Assembly (NCBI GenBank): GCA_041675805.1
Contig: JBAYTD010000071.1
Coordinates: 1 to 14,937, forward strand
Reading direction: 5' to 3'
Length of the DNA: 14,937 bases
Source of the DNA: JANNWF01 sp041675805
Lineage (GTDB): Bacteria > Pseudomonadota > Gammaproteobacteria > Xanthomonadales > Xanthomonadaceae
The position numbers and the translations under genes are program-made. How positions within the stretch are numbered: position 1 is the stretch's first letter; every line of letters starts with the position of its first letter. Positions 13,553-14,937 of this stretch are shown piece by piece. The notes below the pieces were generated by a model, which had not been told where the DNA came from, did no database searches, and was given only the letters and a program-made list of their open reading frames with translations.

Positions 13553-14937
13553 CAGCTTGGCGGCCGGTTGGTGTCGGCAGGCGCGTCGGTGGGCGCTTGT
13601 GTCGCCAGTGCAGAGGCCGGGGAGTCACCTGCCTCGCGCGCCAGCGCGCGGAAGCGGAACAGCTCGTTCAGGCGATAGCCGGAGTAGCGGCCCAGCACCA
13701 GGATCAGGGCGAGCAGGATCAGCAGCGCTTCGGGGAACACGAAGACGAAGTGCTCCAGCCGCTCCCAGCTCATCGCCAGATAGGCCAGCGCCGCCACGGC
13801 CAGGGTGCCGAGGCCCTCGCGGATGGCGTGGGCACCGCCGCGCTCCTCCCAGGTGATCGACATGCGCTCGATGGTCATCGCCATGATCACCATCGGAAAC
13901 AGGGCGACGGACAGGCCGACCTCGATGCTGAGCTGGTTGGACAGCACCGACACCAGGGCCATCAGGCCGACCACCACGGTCAGCACCGCCGCCAGTCGCG
14001 GCACCAGCAACAGGCGCAGGCGCTCCAGGTAGAAGCGCACCAGCAGGCCGGCTCCGACCACCAGCACGAACAGCGCGATGCCGGCCAGAAGGCCGGTGTC
14101 GCGGAAGGCCAAGGCGATCAGCACCGGCATGAAGGTGCCATAGGTCTTGACGCCGATCAGGTTGCGCAACACCAGCATGATGAAGGCACCGATCGGCACC
14201 AGCAGCAGCACTCGGTACACGTCCTGGGTCTGCAACGGCAGGCTGAGCAGGGAGTAGCGCACCAGGTTGGCGTCCTGCACCTCCAGCCGGCGTTCCGCCA
14301 CCGCCATGGCGTCGGCCAGGTTGCGGCTGATCGAAAACACCAGATGGGCGCGCGGAGTGTCCTCGATCTGCAGCGTCGGCAGCGGGCTGGCGGTCCACAG
14401 GAAGAAGTTGTCCGGCCAGCCTTCGGCGGCGCTGCGCGGGTCGATGGTCACCCATTGCGCGCCATTGTGGACCTGCAGCCAGGGCAAGAGATCGGCCTGC
14501 GACTGCGTATCGCCGAGCACGAAACCGTGGATCACCCGCGCCGGGATGTTGCGCGTGGCCAGCAACTGGGCGATGAAGGTGGCGTGCGCCTCCGCCGTGG
14601 TCGTCTGTTCGCGCAGCAGCGCGACTTCCTCGCCCGGCGGCTGGGCGTTGAACTGACGGACCAGTTCGCGGCTGTAGGTGGCGATGTCGGCCGAGCCTTC
14701 GCGAACCTGGTCGAGCAGGGTCTGCGCGGCGCTGGCATAGGGTTCTTCGAGCACCGGCGGGTCGCCGACGCGCGGCGTGCCGTCGAGCGCCGGCGTCTCG
14801 GTGTTGCGCACCACGGTGGCGCGGTAATACAGCGTCTGCTGGCCGGTGGCGCGGCGAATCGCCCACTGGACTTCACGCTGACCGCGCCGGGTTTCCTCCA
14901 GCCGCGAGTAGTTCTTGGCGACGAATTTCTCGTCCAG
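13552..14937 (-). CDS. Inactive transglutaminase fused to seven transmembrane helices, N-terminus cut by the window edge
   Basis: The frame is open to the right edge, so the 461 residues seen lack perhaps the first 40-50, including the probable N-terminal anchor. Counting from 14937, about 110-175 is a transglutaminase-like fold: the stretch AEAHATFIAQLLATRNIPAR has no catalytic Cys, and LLPWLQVHNGAQWVTIDPR lacks the catalytic His, while the Asp remains. Seven hydrophobic segments follow from about 240 to 418, and the tail is Pro/Ala/Thr-rich. This matches the inactive transglutaminase-7TM family (UUP1-like), usually paired with the ATP-grasp gene that overlaps it here. A GTG at 14814 is an internal codon, not the start, because the homologous frame continues upstream (YSRLEETRRGQREVQW). 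It probably binds peptides at the periplasmic face. Confidence 0.9.
   Translation of the reverse strand: MDEKFVAKNYSRLEETRRGQREVQWAIRRATGQQTLYYRATVVRNTETPALDGTPRVGDPPVLEEPYASAAQTLLDQVREGSADIATYSRELVRQFNAQPPGEEVALLREQTTTAEAHATFIAQLLATRNIPARVIHGFVLGDTQSQADLLPWLQVHNGAQWVTIDPRSAAEGWPDNFFLWTASPLPTLQIEDTPRAHLVFSISRNLADAMAVAERRLEVQDANLVRYSLLSLPLQTQDVYRVLLLVPIGAFIMLVLRNLIGVKTYGTFMPVLIALAFRDTGLLAGIALFVLVVGAGLLVRFYLERLRLLLVPRLAAVLTVVVGLMALVSVLSNQLSIEVGLSVALFPMVIMAMTIERMSITWEERGGAHAIREGLGTLAVAALAYLAMSWERLEHFVFVFPEALLILLALILVLGRYSGYRLNELFRFRALAREAGDSPASALATQAPTDAPADTNRPPS

Noticed and set aside
12449..13678. A 409-codon plus-strand frame opposite the ATP-grasp gene
   Set aside because: No domain or plausible start context, and the minus strand carries intact ATP-grasp motifs.

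Overview
The window is G+C-rich, gene-dense bacterial chromosome. The order tonB-exbB-exbD1-exbD2 followed by a convergent pdxJ, together with the TonB style (a 13-proline run), TAGAAT/TAGTCT-like -10 boxes lying a few bases before start codons, and several genes lacking a Shine-Dalgarno site, suggests a gammaproteobacterium of the Xanthomonadales/Lysobacterales type. This placement is an inference from gene order and style, not from a marker gene.

Layout from left to right. (1) 1-1265, minus: the first 421 codons of a DUF3375 protein, the JetA (MukF-like kleisin) subunit of a type I Wadjet anti-plasmid system. The gene runs off the left edge, so jetB, jetC and jetD, if present, lie outside. 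(2) 1416-2162, plus: tRNA uridine hydroxylase TrhO, possibly from a leaderless mRNA. (3) 2167-6204, minus: a 1172-residue hybrid sensor kinase with an SSF-transporter-like sensor (CrbS/MxtR or NahK/ErcS-like), then a Nudix hydrolase 30 bases downstream. (4) 6308-7805, plus: an Sfp-type phosphopantetheinyl transferase and pdxJ. (5) 7806-7913: a convergent intergenic region with two strong GC-rich stem-loops. (6) 7914-10223, minus: the TonB energy-transduction operon tonB-exbB-exbD1-exbD2. (7) 10369-11631, minus: an exported TPR protein with its own likely promoter. (8) 11764-14937, minus: a tightly packed operon of an inactive-transglutaminase/7TM membrane protein (running off the right edge), an ATP-grasp ligase and an M48 metallopeptidase lipoprotein.

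Two parts go beyond ordinary housekeeping. One is the Wadjet edge, which may mark the border of a defence island. The other is the envelope operon at the right end, which joins an ATP-grasp peptide ligase-like enzyme, a transglutaminase fold that has lost catalytic residues, and a lipoprotein protease. The family is known from comparative genomics, but as far as I know its substrate is not settled. The TonB cluster and adjacent TPR protein form a plausible energised outer-membrane uptake module. No tRNA, rRNA, CRISPR array, insertion sequence or integrase is visible. No intergenic gap exceeds about 150 bases, so there is no large unexplained non-coding region.
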